A stretch of 64,000 nucleotides of DNA from Alphaproteobacteria bacterium (GCA_028871055.1 JAGWON010000011.1:1-64000); one strand, 5' to 3'; counted from the first letter of the stretch, positions 53,013 through 62,507 are shown. Numbers and translations: made by a program. Notes: generated from the sequence alone by a model not told the origin.

Positions 53013-53620
53013 CGTCGCCGCCGTATGCGCCAACAGACATAAGTGGCCGCGAGCGCGAGCACGGCGCATCCCGCGCCGATCGCGAGCGGTTCGACGCTCT
53101 GCATCGTCGCAAGAAAGCTGAAGACCCCCTTGCCCAGCCAATAGGCGATCGTGCTCCAGAAACCAACCCACAGTGCCGCGCCGATGCAGTTGAAGGCGAG
53201 GAAGCGCAGCCAGTGCATGCCGAGGCTGCCGGCGGCAACGCCGTTGAGTTGCCGTGCGATCACGACAAAGCGGGCGACGACGATGATTGGCGCACCATAA
53301 CGCTCGACGAAGCGCTCTACCTTGGCCAGGTTATCCGCCGTGAGACCGACCCGGTTGCCATAGCGGATCAGCAGAACATGGCCGCCGGTGTGGCCGATCA
53401 GGAAGCCGACATTGTCGCCGAACACTGCGCCGAGCCACGCTATGCCGGCCAGCAGCCAGATGTTCAATGCGTGCTGGGCCGCGACCGCGGCGGCCGTCAC
53501 CAGCAGCGTCTCGCCCGGAACCGGAAGACCGAAGTCCTCGAGGAAGATGGCCAAAAAGACGGCGAGGTAGCCGTAGTCGCCGATGGAGCGATGGATGATA
53601 TGGACAAGCTCGGCGAGCAC
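52994..53620 (-). CDS. DedA-family membrane protein
   Basis: This 208-residue protein has five or six hydrophobic segments and the DedA signature E-D-FGLPVPGETLLVTAA (residues 28-45), GAVFGDNVGFLIGHTGG and VVARFVVIARQLNGVAAGSLGM. DedA proteins are proposed lipid scramblases or undecaprenyl-phosphate/PE flippases driven by protons. The C-terminus is basic (RIRRRRQMGRM). It converges with the aldehyde dehydrogenase gene. Confidence 0.88.
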   Translation of the reverse strand: MLAELVHIIHRSIGDYGYLAVFLAIFLEDFGLPVPGETLLVTAAAVAAQHALNIWLLAGIAWLGAVFGDNVGFLIGHTGGHVLLIRYGNRVGLTADNLAKVERFVERYGAPIIVVARFVVIARQLNGVAAGSLGMHWLRFLAFNCIGAALWVGFWSTIAYWLGKGVFSFLATMQSVEPLAIGAGCAVLALAATYVCWRIRRRRQMGRM

Positions 53621-53727
53621 CGGTTTCAGCCGCGGCTAATGAGCGTGCGCCTGTTTAGGGCTAACGCCGGCCCACGGCAACCGGCGTCGCGTATCCAGAC
53701 CCAGACTGTAGTCGTAGGCAAATTACG

Positions 53728-53750
53728 GCATATAGCTGCATATTTTACAC
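53728..53750 (+). promoter_or_regulatory. AT-rich direct repeat upstream of wtpA
   Basis: GCATATAGCT is followed exactly ten bases on by GCATATTTTA, one helical turn apart, within the AT-rich 53720-53760 segment of the 223-base gap before wtpA. It may be a regulator site or the promoter. No known ModE or TunR palindrome was recognised. Confidence 0.25.
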
Positions 53751-53843
53751 AATTCAGAATTCACGGTGACTGATGCATAGTCTCCCGAGAGCGCCGGGAC
53801 GCGTGCGTCCGAACGCGCAATCTCGAGCATATGGGGACGCAGG

Positions 53844-54815
53844 ATGAACCGAGGACATGGGCTGATTTTCGCGTTGGTCGCCGCGCTGGCGGTGACGGCT
53901 GGTGGCGCGCCATCGCGGGCTGCGGACGAAACGACGCTCACCATCTTCGCGGCCGGCACCCTCGCGGTCCCGTTCAAGCACGTCGATCAATTGTTCGAGC
54001 AGGAATATCCCAACGTTGTCGTTCAGCCGCAATTCGGCGGCAGCGTCAAGATGGCCAAGCACATCACCGAGTTGCATCAGGACGCCGACATCCTGGCGGT
54101 CGCAGATTACACCGTGATCCCGAAATACATGTTCGGTGGCGACGGGAAAACATCCTACGCCGATTGGTATGTCGGCTTTGCGCGCAACGCGATCACCTTC
54201 GTCTATACCGACAAGAGCAAGTTTGCGAACGCGGTCACGCCGCGCAACTGGTATCACGTGCTGGCGCGCAAGGGTGTCGAGATCGGCCGGTCCAATCCCG
54301 ATACCGATCCATCCGGCTATCAGACGGTGCAGATGCTGAGCCTAGCGGAGAAATACTATTCATCCCCCGGTCTCGCCGAGAAAATCCTCGCCAATGCGCC
54401 GCTTGCGAACATGCGCGACACGGAAACCGCGCTGATTGCCGCCCTGCAGTTGAGCCAGATCGATTATCTCGCGATCTATCGCTCCGATGCGCTCCAACAT
54501 CATTTCAAGTTCATCAACCTGCCAGCCAAAATCAACCTGAGCGATCCGGCTTATGCATTGGCCTATGCCGGGGGCGTGGCGCATACCAAGAATGGCGACC
54601 TCACCGGTAAGCCGATCGTCTATGCGATCACAATTATTGCCAATAGTCCGAAGAAGGATTTGGCCGAGAAATACATCGCCTTCTTACTCGGTCCAGCGGG
54701 GCAGAAAATCTTACGGAAGAGCGGATTCGGCACGTTCAGTCCGGCCTATGCGATGAATCCCGACAAGGCACCGGCTGGGCTGCGGTCGCTCGTCAAGCCA
54801 TGGCCGGCTTCCTGA
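53844..54815 (+). CDS. wtpA: Tungstate/molybdate ABC transporter substrate-binding protein
   Basis: This 323-residue periplasmic protein has a signal peptide (MNRGHGLIFALVAALAVTAGGAPSRA). The mature part (LTIFAAGTLAVPFKHVDQLF) and the blocks ADILAVADYTVIPKYM, YADWYVGFARNAITFVYTDK and NWYHVLARKGVEIGRSNPDT follow WtpA rather than classical ModA. The ligand oxyanion is thus tungstate or molybdate. It heads a three-gene operon with permease and ATPase. Confidence 0.87.
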   Translation: MNRGHGLIFALVAALAVTAGGAPSRAADETTLTIFAAGTLAVPFKHVDQLFEQEYPNVVVQPQFGGSVKMAKHITELHQDADILAVADYTVIPKYMFGGDGKTSYADWYVGFARNAITFVYTDKSKFANAVTPRNWYHVLARKGVEIGRSNPDTDPSGYQTVQMLSLAEKYYSSPGLAEKILANAPLANMRDTETALIAALQLSQIDYLAIYRSDALQHHFKFINLPAKINLSDPAYALAYAGGVAHTKNGDLTGKPIVYAITIIANSPKKDLAEKYIAFLLGPAGQKILRKSGFGTFSPAYAMNPDKAPAGLRSLVKPWPAS

Positions 54816-54836
54816 TCCGATAGCGCGCGCGGCACC

Positions 54837-55673
54837 ATGAACGGCGGGCAGCGAGCGTGGCGCGGCGCAGAGAGCGCCGGGTTCCCTGTGGTGTTGCTCA
54901 TATCGTGGTTCTTGGGCGGGCTGTTGCTCGCTTTCATTCTACTGCCGCTCATCCAGTTGCTGGTGGCTCAGACTGCCGGGACCATGCTGCGGGTCGCAGC
55001 CGAGGCCGACGTGCGCAATGCCGTGGTGCTGAGCGTCGGCGCAGCGTTCCTGACGGCTCTGGTTGCCGGAGCGTTTGGTATCCCGCTGGCTTATCTGCTG
55101 GCGCGCGGCGTTTTCCGCGGCAAGGGCATGGTCGCGGCGATCGTCGACATACCGCTTACGGTTCCGCACACCGTAGCCGGCATCGCTTTGCTCATGGTCT
55201 TCGGCCGGTACGGGGTGATCGGTGAACCACTCGAGAATTATCTCGGGCTGCGCTTCTGGGGCACGCTTGCCGGTATCGTCGTGGCGATGCTCTTCGTCTC
55301 AGTGCCGTACACGGTCAATGCCGCGCGCATCGCCTTCGAAGGAATCGATCCGAGGATCGAGATGGTTGCGCGCACCCTCGGCATGGGCCCGTTGCAGGCC
55401 GTGGCGCGGGTCACCTTGCCGCTCGCCTGGCGGGGCATCGCGACAGGGCTGACACTGACATTCGCGCGCTCGATCAGCGAATTCGGCGCTGTCGTGATTC
55501 TGGTCTATTATCCAATGACCGCGCCGGTGAAGATCTACGACATGTTCCTCAACTACGGACTCCAGGACGCCTCGGCGGCGGCGGCTCTGCTGCTGCTGGT
55601 CTCGCTTGCGCTGTTCATCCTGTTCCGCCACCTCGCCTACGGCCGCTGGCCGATTGCCGGCAACGGGAGATGA
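54837..55673 (+). CDS. wtpB: Tungstate/molybdate ABC transporter permease
   Basis: This 278-residue inner-membrane protein with six helices has the ModB/CysT-type coupling motif GIDPRIEMVARTLGMGPLQA and then SISEFGAVVILVYYPMTAPV, a segment also found in WtpB/ModB, where EFG is near the gate. ATG 54837 follows wtpA by 21 bases, and the stop overlaps wtpC by 4 bases. Confidence 0.88.
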   Translation: MNGGQRAWRGAESAGFPVVLLISWFLGGLLLAFILLPLIQLLVAQTAGTMLRVAAEADVRNAVVLSVGAAFLTALVAGAFGIPLAYLLARGVFRGKGMVAAIVDIPLTVPHTVAGIALLMVFGRYGVIGEPLENYLGLRFWGTLAGIVVAMLFVSVPYTVNAARIAFEGIDPRIEMVARTLGMGPLQAVARVTLPLAWRGIATGLTLTFARSISEFGAVVILVYYPMTAPVKIYDMFLNYGLQDASAAAALLLLVSLALFILFRHLAYGRWPIAGNGR

Positions 55674-56749
55674 CGGCTCTCGCGGTCGCCGGACTTTCAC
55701 TCAGGCTCGGCGCGTTCACCCTCGGCGACCTCTCGTTCACGCTAGCCGCCAATGAGATCTTGGTCGTGCTCGGCCCCAATGGCGCCGGCAAGTCGGTGAT
55801 GCTCGAAACGATCGCCGGCTTCCACCGTCCGGCGCGCGGGCGCATTCTGATCGGCGGGCGCGACGTGACCGCGTTGCCCCCCGAACAACGCCGAGTCGGC
55901 TTTCTGGTTCAGAATTTCGGCCTATTTTCGCACCTCACCGTGGCGCAAAACGTCGCGCTCGCCGCCAAAGCCCGGCGCGGTGTCGAAGATGGGCACCGCG
56001 TTCCGAATGTGACGCAGCTGCTCGAGCGCTTCGGCATCGCCCATCTCACCGATGCCAGTCCCTTGGTGCTTAGTCCCGGCGAGAAGCAACGCACCGCCCT
56101 GGCACGCGCGGAGGCGAGCCACCCCGATCTCTTTCTTCTGGACGAGCCGTTCTCGGCACTCGATACCAAGGCACGCGACGAGTTGCGCACCGAGCTTGGG
56201 CGGTTCCTCCGCGAGGTGCACGCTTCTGCGCTGTTCGTGACGCACGATTATATCGACGTTGCGGCGCTGGGCGACCGTGTCGCCGTTATGCACGACGGCA
56301 AGATCATCCAGCTTGGCACGATCGCTGAAGTATTCCGTCGGCCATCCAATCGGATAGCGGCAGATATTCTCGGTATCGAGAATCTGCTGAACGGGCAGGT
56401 CGAAACTGGGAACGGCCGGCTTTTGTGCATTGTCGTTGCCGGCGCGACGTTTCATGCCGAGATCGCCGATGGCACGGCCTTGACTGGTGAGGTCTGCGTC
56501 GCTGTCCGCGCCGAGGATGTTCGCCTTGCGCGCTCCGGTCATGGCCGCGCGGCGACCTTGGACAACCGGCTCGCCGGCAAGGTCATTGCGCTGCAGCCTC
56601 TCGGAGCCCTCACCAAGGTCACGCTCGATTGCGGATTTCGCCTGGTGGCGTCGCTGATGACGCGGGATGTGGCCGAGCTCGGTTTGTTTCCCGGCGCCGC
56701 CGCGGTGGCGGTCATCCCGGTCGCCGACGTCCATGTGCTGGCGCCCTAG
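55670..56749 (+). CDS. wtpC: Tungstate/molybdate ABC transporter ATPase
   Basis: This 359-residue ATPase has Walker A GPNGAGKSV near residue 35, where the usual Thr/Ser after GKS is Val, an ABC signature LSPGEKQRTALARA, Walker B DLFLLDEPFSALD and H-loop FVTHDYIDV. A C-terminal TOBE/MOP-like domain (residues 245-355) may bind the oxyanion and regulate transport. The signature (LSPGE for LSGGQ) is of a variant known in Mo/W importers. Confidence 0.88.
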   Translation: MTALAVAGLSLRLGAFTLGDLSFTLAANEILVVLGPNGAGKSVMLETIAGFHRPARGRILIGGRDVTALPPEQRRVGFLVQNFGLFSHLTVAQNVALAAKARRGVEDGHRVPNVTQLLERFGIAHLTDASPLVLSPGEKQRTALARAEASHPDLFLLDEPFSALDTKARDELRTELGRFLREVHASALFVTHDYIDVAALGDRVAVMHDGKIIQLGTIAEVFRRPSNRIAADILGIENLLNGQVETGNGRLLCIVVAGATFHAEIADGTALTGEVCVAVRAEDVRLARSGHGRAATLDNRLAGKVIALQPLGALTKVTLDCGFRLVASLMTRDVAELGLFPGAAAVAVIPVADVHVLAP

Positions 56750-56782
56750 ACTCCGGCGGCTTCGCGGTCCCATATAACCGGC

Positions 56783-57508
56783 ATGGGCGACGATCGCGAG
56801 CGGCCGCGGCCGGTGCCGGCAAGCCGCCAATCGGCCGAGGTTGCAGCATTTCTTGAAAAACTCGACACGCTGCCGGTGCGCGCGCGTCCGGCCTCCGTCA
56901 AAGGGCGGCTCATGTTCGCAATGGATGCGACGGCCAGCCGCGAACCGAGCTGGGATCGGGCGTGTTGCATCCAGGGCGAGATGTTCGAGGCGGCCTCGGG
57001 TCTCGGCGGCATCGAGATTCAGCTCGTCTATTACCGCGGCTATGCCGAATGCAAGGCGAGCCGTTGGTTCACGACCGCGGCCGAGCTGCAGAACGCGATG
57101 CGTGCCGTATCCTGCGTCGCCGGCGAGACGCAAATCGAGCGCGTACTACGCCACGCGATCGCGTCGGCGCGCGCGGAACGGCTCGATGCGCTCGTATTCG
57201 TCGGCGACGCGATGGAGGAAAACCCCGATGTCTTGGTCCAGCTCGCCGGCGAACTCGCGCTGTTGAACGTGCCGGCATTCCTGTTTCACGAAGGCAATGA
57301 TCCGGTCGTCGCGCGCACCTTTCGCGAAATTGCCCGGCTGTCGCGGGGCGCGTATGCCCCGTTCGATTCCGCCAGTGCTGCGGAGCTTAAGGTGTTGCTC
57401 GGTGCGGTGGCGGCGTATGCCGCAGGCGGCCGCAAGGCGCTTGTGGATTACGGGCAGAAGGCGGGCGGCGGTGCGCTGCTCTTGGTGCACCAGATCGGCA
57501 GCTCATGA
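56783..57508 (+). CDS. VWA-domain protein
   Basis: This 241-residue cytoplasmic protein has a von Willebrand A fold with a MIDAS-like Asp48-x-Thr50-x-Ser52 (FAMDATASREPSWD), a downstream Thr in GETQIERVL, and Asp in VFVGDAMEENPDVL. VWA proteins usually mediate metal-dependent protein contacts. The stop overlaps the J-protein start by 4 bases, so the two are a coupled pair. A 33-base gap separates it from wtpC, and it may share that transcript. Confidence 0.8.
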   Translation: MGDDRERPRPVPASRQSAEVAAFLEKLDTLPVRARPASVKGRLMFAMDATASREPSWDRACCIQGEMFEAASGLGGIEIQLVYYRGYAECKASRWFTTAAELQNAMRAVSCVAGETQIERVLRHAIASARAERLDALVFVGDAMEENPDVLVQLAGELALLNVPAFLFHEGNDPVVARTFREIARLSRGAYAPFDSASAAELKVLLGAVAAYAAGGRKALVDYGQKAGGGALLLVHQIGSS

Positions 57509-58215
57509 TCTATTTCGTGGTCGGCGTCGGCGCCTTGTTGGCGCTATTCGTGCTGGCGCGCGCCTTCGTCACCACCGATCCCGTGCGCCTCAACCGGTTC
57601 GTTACGTGGTTCCTGGGGGCGCTCGCCATGCTCGGGACGGGGGCCGCATTGGTCCTGTTGCTGTTGAGCGAGCGCCTGCTGCCGGCGGTGGTCGCGGCCG
57701 GCGCGCTTTCGCCCATCGCGATCCGCTTATGGCGTCAATGGCGGGCGCATAGTCCGTATAGCGGAACGAGACGCCGCCAGTCCTCGCATGTCGAGTCCGA
57801 GATGATCGCGATGACGCTTGACCACGTCACCGGCGAGATGAGTGGCGTGGTGAAGCGCGGCGCTTATGTCGGCCGCAGCCTCGCGCGGTTGAGCGAAAGC
57901 GAGATCCTTGACCTGTTGCGCCTGTGCCAGGCATCCGATGCCGATGGTACGCGGTTGCTCGAGGCTTATCTCGATCGGGCCATGCCCGACTGGCGTCAGA
58001 AGGCCGCTAGTGGTGCGGCGCCGCGCGGCACAACCGGCGATTCGATGACGCGCGACGAGGCTTATGCCATCCTTGGTCTCGCATCGGGTGCAAGCGAAAC
58101 GCAAATCCGCGATGCGCATCGACGCCTGATGAAGAAACTCCATCCCGACCAGGGTGGCTCGAATTACCTCGCCGCGAAGCTCAACCGCGCGAAAGAAGTC
58201 CTTCTCGGCGATTGA
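57505..58215 (+). CDS. Membrane-anchored J-domain protein
   Basis: This 236-residue protein has two N-terminal transmembrane segments (3-22, 35-55), a middle region of helices (LSESEILDLLRLCQASDADG), and a C-terminal J domain (183-236) with HPD at 213-215 (LMKKLHPDQGGSNYLAAKLN). The order resembles Tim14/Pam18-type J-proteins, which recruit DnaK to a membrane site. It is coupled to the VWA gene. Confidence 0.85.
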   Translation: MIYFVVGVGALLALFVLARAFVTTDPVRLNRFVTWFLGALAMLGTGAALVLLLLSERLLPAVVAAGALSPIAIRLWRQWRAHSPYSGTRRRQSSHVESEMIAMTLDHVTGEMSGVVKRGAYVGRSLARLSESEILDLLRLCQASDADGTRLLEAYLDRAMPDWRQKAASGAAPRGTTGDSMTRDEAYAILGLASGASETQIRDAHRRLMKKLHPDQGGSNYLAAKLNRAKEVLLGD

Positions 58216-58375
58216 GCACTATTTTTGCTGGCCCACTAGCGCCGGGGAGGCCCGCGGCAAATATCTCATTATGCTCGGCGGTTGCGGGGATTGCTTGTGC
58301 GTCGGCAACCTCGACCAGCGCGATCAGTGCAGCGAACGCGGCGACACTGCCGATTCGGCGCGGTATCGAATCCAT
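58181..58375 (-). CDS. Possible small exported protein (64 aa)
   Basis: In the 326-base gap before galU a minus-strand frame reads MDSIPRRIGSVAAFAALIAL, then VEVADAQA, a good signal peptide with an AQA cleavage site, followed by 36 polar residues. Its 3' end overlaps the J-protein gene by 35 bases. High-GC shadow frames often look hydrophobic, so this is only a candidate. The gap shows nothing else of note. Confidence 0.25.
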   Translation of the reverse strand: MDSIPRRIGSVAAFAALIALVEVADAQAIPATAEHNEIFAAGLPGASGPAKIVLNRREGLLSRG

Positions 58376-58541
58376 GCGGTCCTCCAGCATAAGGCGCCGG
58401 ACTCGCGCCTGCGCGGAATCATCGAGCCCACGGTCCGGGGACGCAAAATAGCCACGGTCGGCCGGCACATCTGCGGCTGGATTAGCGCCGGGAAGCGGTA
58501 TAAAAGCGGCGCAACGCAGTGAAAGCAGGACGGGCCGGAAC

Positions 58542-59414
58542 ATGGCGCAGCGCGTTCGCAAAGCAGTGTTTCCGGTTGGCGGCCTCGGCACGCGGTTTCT
58601 TCCGGCCACGAAGGCCATGCCGAAAGAGATGCTGCCGGTGGTCGACAAGCCGCTGATCCAGTATGCCGTCGAGGAGGCGCGTGCGGCTGGAATCGAAGAA
58701 TTTATCTTCGTCACCGGTCGATCCAAGAGCGCGATCGAGGATCATTTCGACCATTCCTACGAGCTCGAGAGCACGCTGCAGGCGCGTGGCAAGAAGGCCC
58801 AGATCGCCGACGTCAAATCGTGGATGCCCGAGCCGGGACAGATCGCCTATACGCGCCAGCAACACCCGCTCGGTTTGGGCCACGCCGTCTGGTGCGCGCG
58901 GGCCCTGGTCGGCGACGAGCCTTTCGCGGTGCTGCTGGCGGACGACCTCATCCTCGCTGAGCGGCCATGCCTGCAGCAGATGGTCGAGGCGCAGGTCACG
59001 ACCGGCGGCAACATGGTTGCGGTCATGGAGGTACCGCGCGAGCAGACCAGCCGATATGGCATCCTCGACGTGGCGAAGGACGATGGCCGACTGGTCGCTG
59101 CGCGCGGCGTCGTGGAGAAACCCGATCCAGCCAAGGCGCCGTCGCGGCTGTGCATCATCGGCCGCTACATTCTGCAGCCCGAAGTCTTCGACCAGCTCGG
59201 CCAGATCGGCAAGGGCGCCGGTGGTGAGATCCAGCTCACCGACGCACTCGCCCAGCTGATCGCGGCCAAGCAGTCCTTTTACGGCTTGCGGTTTGAGGGC
59301 CGGCGCTTCGATTGCGGCGACAAGGTCGGCTTTCTTGAAGCCAATATCGCTTTCGCCCTCGCACGGCCTGAATTGGGGGCCGCGGTCAGGGACATCATCA
59401 AGCACTACGCATGA
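58542..59414 (+). CDS. galU: UTP--glucose-1-phosphate uridylyltransferase
   Basis: This 290-residue nucleotidyltransferase makes UDP-glucose. Motifs are [31 protein letters not shown] (UTP binding), FVLLADDL-type metal site ([13 protein letters not shown]) and [13 protein letters not shown]. It feeds polysaccharide synthesis and, with the mutase that follows after 10 bases, forms a nucleotide-sugar operon. Confidence 0.96.
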   Translation: MAQRVRKAVFPVGGLGTRFLPATKAMPKEMLPVVDKPLIQYAVEEARAAGIEEFIFVTGRSKSAIEDHFDHSYELESTLQARGKKAQIADVKSWMPEPGQIAYTRQQHPLGLGHAVWCARALVGDEPFAVLLADDLILAERPCLQQMVEAQVTTGGNMVAVMEVPREQTSRYGILDVAKDDGRLVAARGVVEKPDPAKAPSRLCIIGRYILQPEVFDQLGQIGKGAGGEIQLTDALAQLIAAKQSFYGLRFEGRRFDCGDKVGFLEANIAFALARPELGAAVRDIIKHYA

Positions 59415-59424
59415 GGGCTGGTTC

Positions 59425-60819
59425 GTGACACTTATCGCCGAGGGCCATGTTTTTGATCCGACGATCCTACGCGAATACGACATTCGCGGCGTCGTCGGCG
59501 AGACGCTGCACGAGGCCGATGCTTGTGCCATCGGCCGTAGCTTTGCGGCGGTGCTTGCCGAGAAGGGTGGCAGGCGCGTCGCGGTGGGCCGGGACGGACG
59601 GTTGAGTTCGCCGGCGCTCGAGGCGGCACTAGTGGCCGGTCTGGCCGAATCAAGTGTCGATGTCCTGCGGATCGGCGTCGGCCCGACGCCGATGCTCTAT
59701 TTCGCGACCAACACGCTCGACGTCGCGGGCGGTCTCATGGTGACCGGCTCACACAACCCGCCGACTCACAACGGCTTCAAGATGGTACTGGGCCAGAAGT
59801 CGTTTTTCGGCCCGGATATCCAGCGCCTAGGTCGGATCGCGGCGGCAGGGCAGTTCCCATCGGGCAAGGGCAGCATCGACGAGAAGCCCGTGCTGGCCGC
59901 TTATGTCGCGAGGTTGGCAGCGGACTATCGCGGCCAGCGCGCATTGTCGGTGGCGTGGGATGCCGGCAATGGCGCCACCGGCGAGGCGCTGCAGCGCCTC
60001 GTCAAGGCGCTGCCGGGACGGCACTTGCTGCTCAACGAGACGATCGACGGACGCTTTCCGGTCCACCATCCGGATCCGACCGAGCCCAAGAATCTGGTGC
60101 AGCTTCAGCACGCCGTGCTCAGCGAGAAATGCGATCTTGGTATTGCTTTCGATGGCGACGGCGATCGCATCGGCGTCGTCGACGGGAAGGGCCGCATCCT
60201 GTGGGGCGACCAGCTCATGATCCTGCTCGCCGGCGAGATCATCGCGAAGCAGCCGGGAGCGACCATCATCGCCGATGTCAAGGCGAGCCAGACCCTTTTC
60301 GACGAAATCGCGCGCATGGGCGGCACGCCGATGATGTGGAAGACCGGCCATTCGCTGATCAAGGCGAAGATGGCCGAGATCGGTGCTCCGCTTGCCGGCG
60401 AGATGAGCGGCCATATCTTCTACGCCGACGGCTATTACGGCTACGATGACGCCCTCTATGCCGCCGTGCGTCTCCTGAACATCGTCTCGCGCGACGCGGA
60501 AAGCTTGGCGGCCCTGCGCGATCGCATGCCGCGGGTCGTGAACACGCCCGAGCTGCGCTTTCCCTGCGCGGAAGAGCGCAAGTTCAAGGTGGTCGAGGAG
60601 GTGCGCGCACGGCTCAGAGCGGCGAATGCCGACGTCGCGGCGATCGACGGCGTGCGCGTCAAGACAGCCGACGGGTGGTGGTTGTTGCGCGCCTCGAATA
60701 CCCAGGACGTCCTGGTCGCGCGCGCCGAAGGCCGCAACGCGGCGGCGCTCGCGCGGCTCAAAGCGTCGCTTGCCGACCAACTCAAAGCGAGCGGTATCGC
60801 GCCGCCGGCCGAGTTTTAG
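59425..60819 (+). CDS. Phosphomannomutase/phosphoglucomutase
   Basis: This 464-residue alpha-D-phosphohexomutase has active-site Ser109 in [14 protein letters not shown], the metal loop FDGDGDRIG, the sugar loop [11 protein letters not shown] and the C-terminal phosphate loop [17 protein letters not shown]. It interconverts mannose- or glucose-6-P and 1-P, supplying galU and GDP-mannose synthesis. GTG 59425 was chosen since it lies 10 bases after galU and gives the family N-terminus; the longer frame overlaps galU. Confidence 0.93.
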   Translation: MTLIAEGHVFDPTILREYDIRGVVGETLHEADACAIGRSFAAVLAEKGGRRVAVGRDGRLSSPALEAALVAGLAESSVDVLRIGVGPTPMLYFATNTLDVAGGLMVTGSHNPPTHNGFKMVLGQKSFFGPDIQRLGRIAAAGQFPSGKGSIDEKPVLAAYVARLAADYRGQRALSVAWDAGNGATGEALQRLVKALPGRHLLLNETIDGRFPVHHPDPTEPKNLVQLQHAVLSEKCDLGIAFDGDGDRIGVVDGKGRILWGDQLMILLAGEIIAKQPGATIIADVKASQTLFDEIARMGGTPMMWKTGHSLIKAKMAEIGAPLAGEMSGHIFYADGYYGYDDALYAAVRLLNIVSRDAESLAALRDRMPRVVNTPELRFPCAEERKFKVVEEVRARLRAANADVAAIDGVRVKTADGWWLLRASNTQDVLVARAEGRNAAALARLKASLADQLKASGIAPPAEF

Positions 60820-60833
60820 CGCGACGAACGGAC

Positions 60834-62201
60834 CTAGTTGGCGCTCGCGTCGGTTGGCTGAGGTGCGCTTAGGTCGAGCGTTGCCGGGGTAGGGAATTCG
60901 GCCGCGACCGCCTGCATCGGTGGAATCACCGCGCAGAGCTTGTGTCCGAGCTTGGCGCGGAGCGAACGACACGCCCTCTCTGCTTGGGTGTGCGAAAAGC
61001 CGGCGATACGGGCGCGGTAAAGCGGTTCCTTGTCGGCCGGGCCCGGCGGGAGGACGTGTGCCGTCTTGCCCTTGAGGCGAAGTCTGGTCAAAGCGATAGC
61101 GCCGGCCCGTTCGGCGGCCTCAGGCTTGCTGAACGCACCGACCTGGATCGCCCAGGCATGCGCGGCTTCGGGCTTGCGACGCGCATGATGCCCGAGTTTC
61201 GCCGTACGCGCACGCGCCGGCACCGCGGCTTCGGCGCGGCCGACCGGGCTGAGCGCGGCGATCGTCGAAGCGGCGCGCGTCGCGAGGGTGTTGCCCGTAC
61301 CGTCGTCGCTGCTTGCCGTACGGATCGTCGTATCAACCGGATTGATGCCGGCGAAGCCGTCGTCCAGCAGGTTGGCCATCTGTAGGTCGCGTGCATGTGC
61401 CGAGCTGCCGCCCATGATGACGCCGATCAGGCGCCTTCCGTTGCGGACCGCCGATGCTGCCAGGTTGAAGCCCGAGGCGTGGATGTAGCCGGTCTTGATG
61501 CCATCCATGCCAGCGAAGCTTTCCATCAGGTGATTATGGGTTTCGTAAACCGCGCCGTTGAATGTGAACTGCTCAGTGGCGAAGAAACGATATTCTTTCG
61601 GATAGTCACGCCACAGCGCCCGGGCCAGCGTGGCGAGGTCGCGCGCGGTGCTGATATTTGGCGGACTTGGCAAGCCAGATGCGTTGCGGAACGTGGTCGC
61701 GGTCATGCCAAGCGCATGCGCAGTCGCGGTCATGCGCTGCGCGAAAGCCGACTCGCTGCCGGCGAGGTTCTCGGCAATCGTCACCGCCGCGTCGTTTGCC
61801 GAATGGGTGACGATGGCGAGGATCAGATCGCGGAGCGAAATACGCTCGTTGGGCCGCAAGCCGAGTTTTGACGGTACTTGCCGCGAGGCGTGCAGGGACA
61901 CAGTGAACAAGTCGTTGAGCGAAACCTTACCCTGCTCCAAAGCTCCGAAGGTAAGGTAGAGCGTCATCATCTTGGTGAGCGAAGCCGGATAATCCGGCCG
62001 GTCCGCGTCATGCTCGCTCAACACCTTGCCGGTTTGCGCATCGATGATGATCGACGAAGTCTGGCTTGGCGGATAAGGAGAATGCAGCACGTGTCGACGT
62101 GCCAGCGCAGGCTGAAGCGTGAGCAGAAAAACCAAGGCGGCGTAGGAAACGAGCCGCCGGAACCGGAATCGCGCAGGACGCGGAGACGCCGCGGCAATCA
62201 T
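60834..62201 (-). CDS. D-alanyl-D-alanine carboxypeptidase with SPOR domain
   Basis: This 455-residue penicillin-binding protein of the S11 (DacA) family has a signal sequence (residues 10-35) and the three catalytic motifs SLTK (74-77), SAN (134-136) and KTG (236-238). A C-terminal SPOR domain (about 370-440, WAIQVGAFSKPEAAERAGAI) targets it to septal denuded glycan. It trims pentapeptides in the periplasm. The start at 62201 (MIAAASPRPAR) is preferred over the upstream ATG at 62282. Confidence 0.93.
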   Translation of the reverse strand: MIAAASPRPARFRFRRLVSYAALVFLLTLQPALARRHVLHSPYPPSQTSSIIIDAQTGKVLSEHDADRPDYPASLTKMMTLYLTFGALEQGKVSLNDLFTVSLHASRQVPSKLGLRPNERISLRDLILAIVTHSANDAAVTIAENLAGSESAFAQRMTATAHALGMTATTFRNASGLPSPPNISTARDLATLARALWRDYPKEYRFFATEQFTFNGAVYETHNHLMESFAGMDGIKTGYIHASGFNLAASAVRNGRRLIGVIMGGSSAHARDLQMANLLDDGFAGINPVDTTIRTASSDDGTGNTLATRAASTIAALSPVGRAEAAVPARARTAKLGHHARRKPEAAHAWAIQVGAFSKPEAAERAGAIALTRLRLKGKTAHVLPPGPADKEPLYRARIAGFSHTQAERACRSLRAKLGHKLCAVIPPMQAVAAEFPTPATLDLSAPQPTDASAN

Positions 62202-62441
62202 CGTGTATTCACCCCACAAACAACTCTTCCCCCAAAACCGCCCCGAACTGGGTGAGCGGACGCAAACGAAAGAATCCAACACCCAAGAGATTAGAAATTT
62301 GATGATTCCATGTCCAGTTATTCCGTGTTCCTCATGTAAAGTTTTCGAATAAATCCGTATTACGCCGCATTTGCCGAGGCGAACGCGCGGCGTCGCAACA
62401 AATCCGTGATCAGCATGGGCAAGGCCGGGCTATTCTGCCTG

Positions 62442-62507
62442 TTGCGGTGCGACGTACCCCTTTGCATCAGCCCTAAAGCGTGGCAATATAGCTATGTTGC
62501 AGCGCAA
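62442..62507 (+). promoter_or_regulatory. Pair of TTGC-N3-GC sites upstream of the phasin gene (PhaR-like)
   Basis: TTGC-agc-GCAA (62497-62507) is an exact inverted repeat inside ATgTTGCagcGCAAtAT, and TTGC-ggt-GCGA (62442-62452) is an imperfect second copy 55 bases upstream. PhaR, the polyhydroxybutyrate-sensing repressor, is known to bind TGC-N3-GCA-type sites before phasin genes. The assignment rests on that knowledge and the position before phasin. Confidence 0.4.

Noticed and set aside
58212-58522. Plus-strand frames in the gap before galU
   Set aside because: They overlap the J-protein stop and lack conserved features; only the minus-strand signal-peptide frame was kept as a low-confidence candidate.
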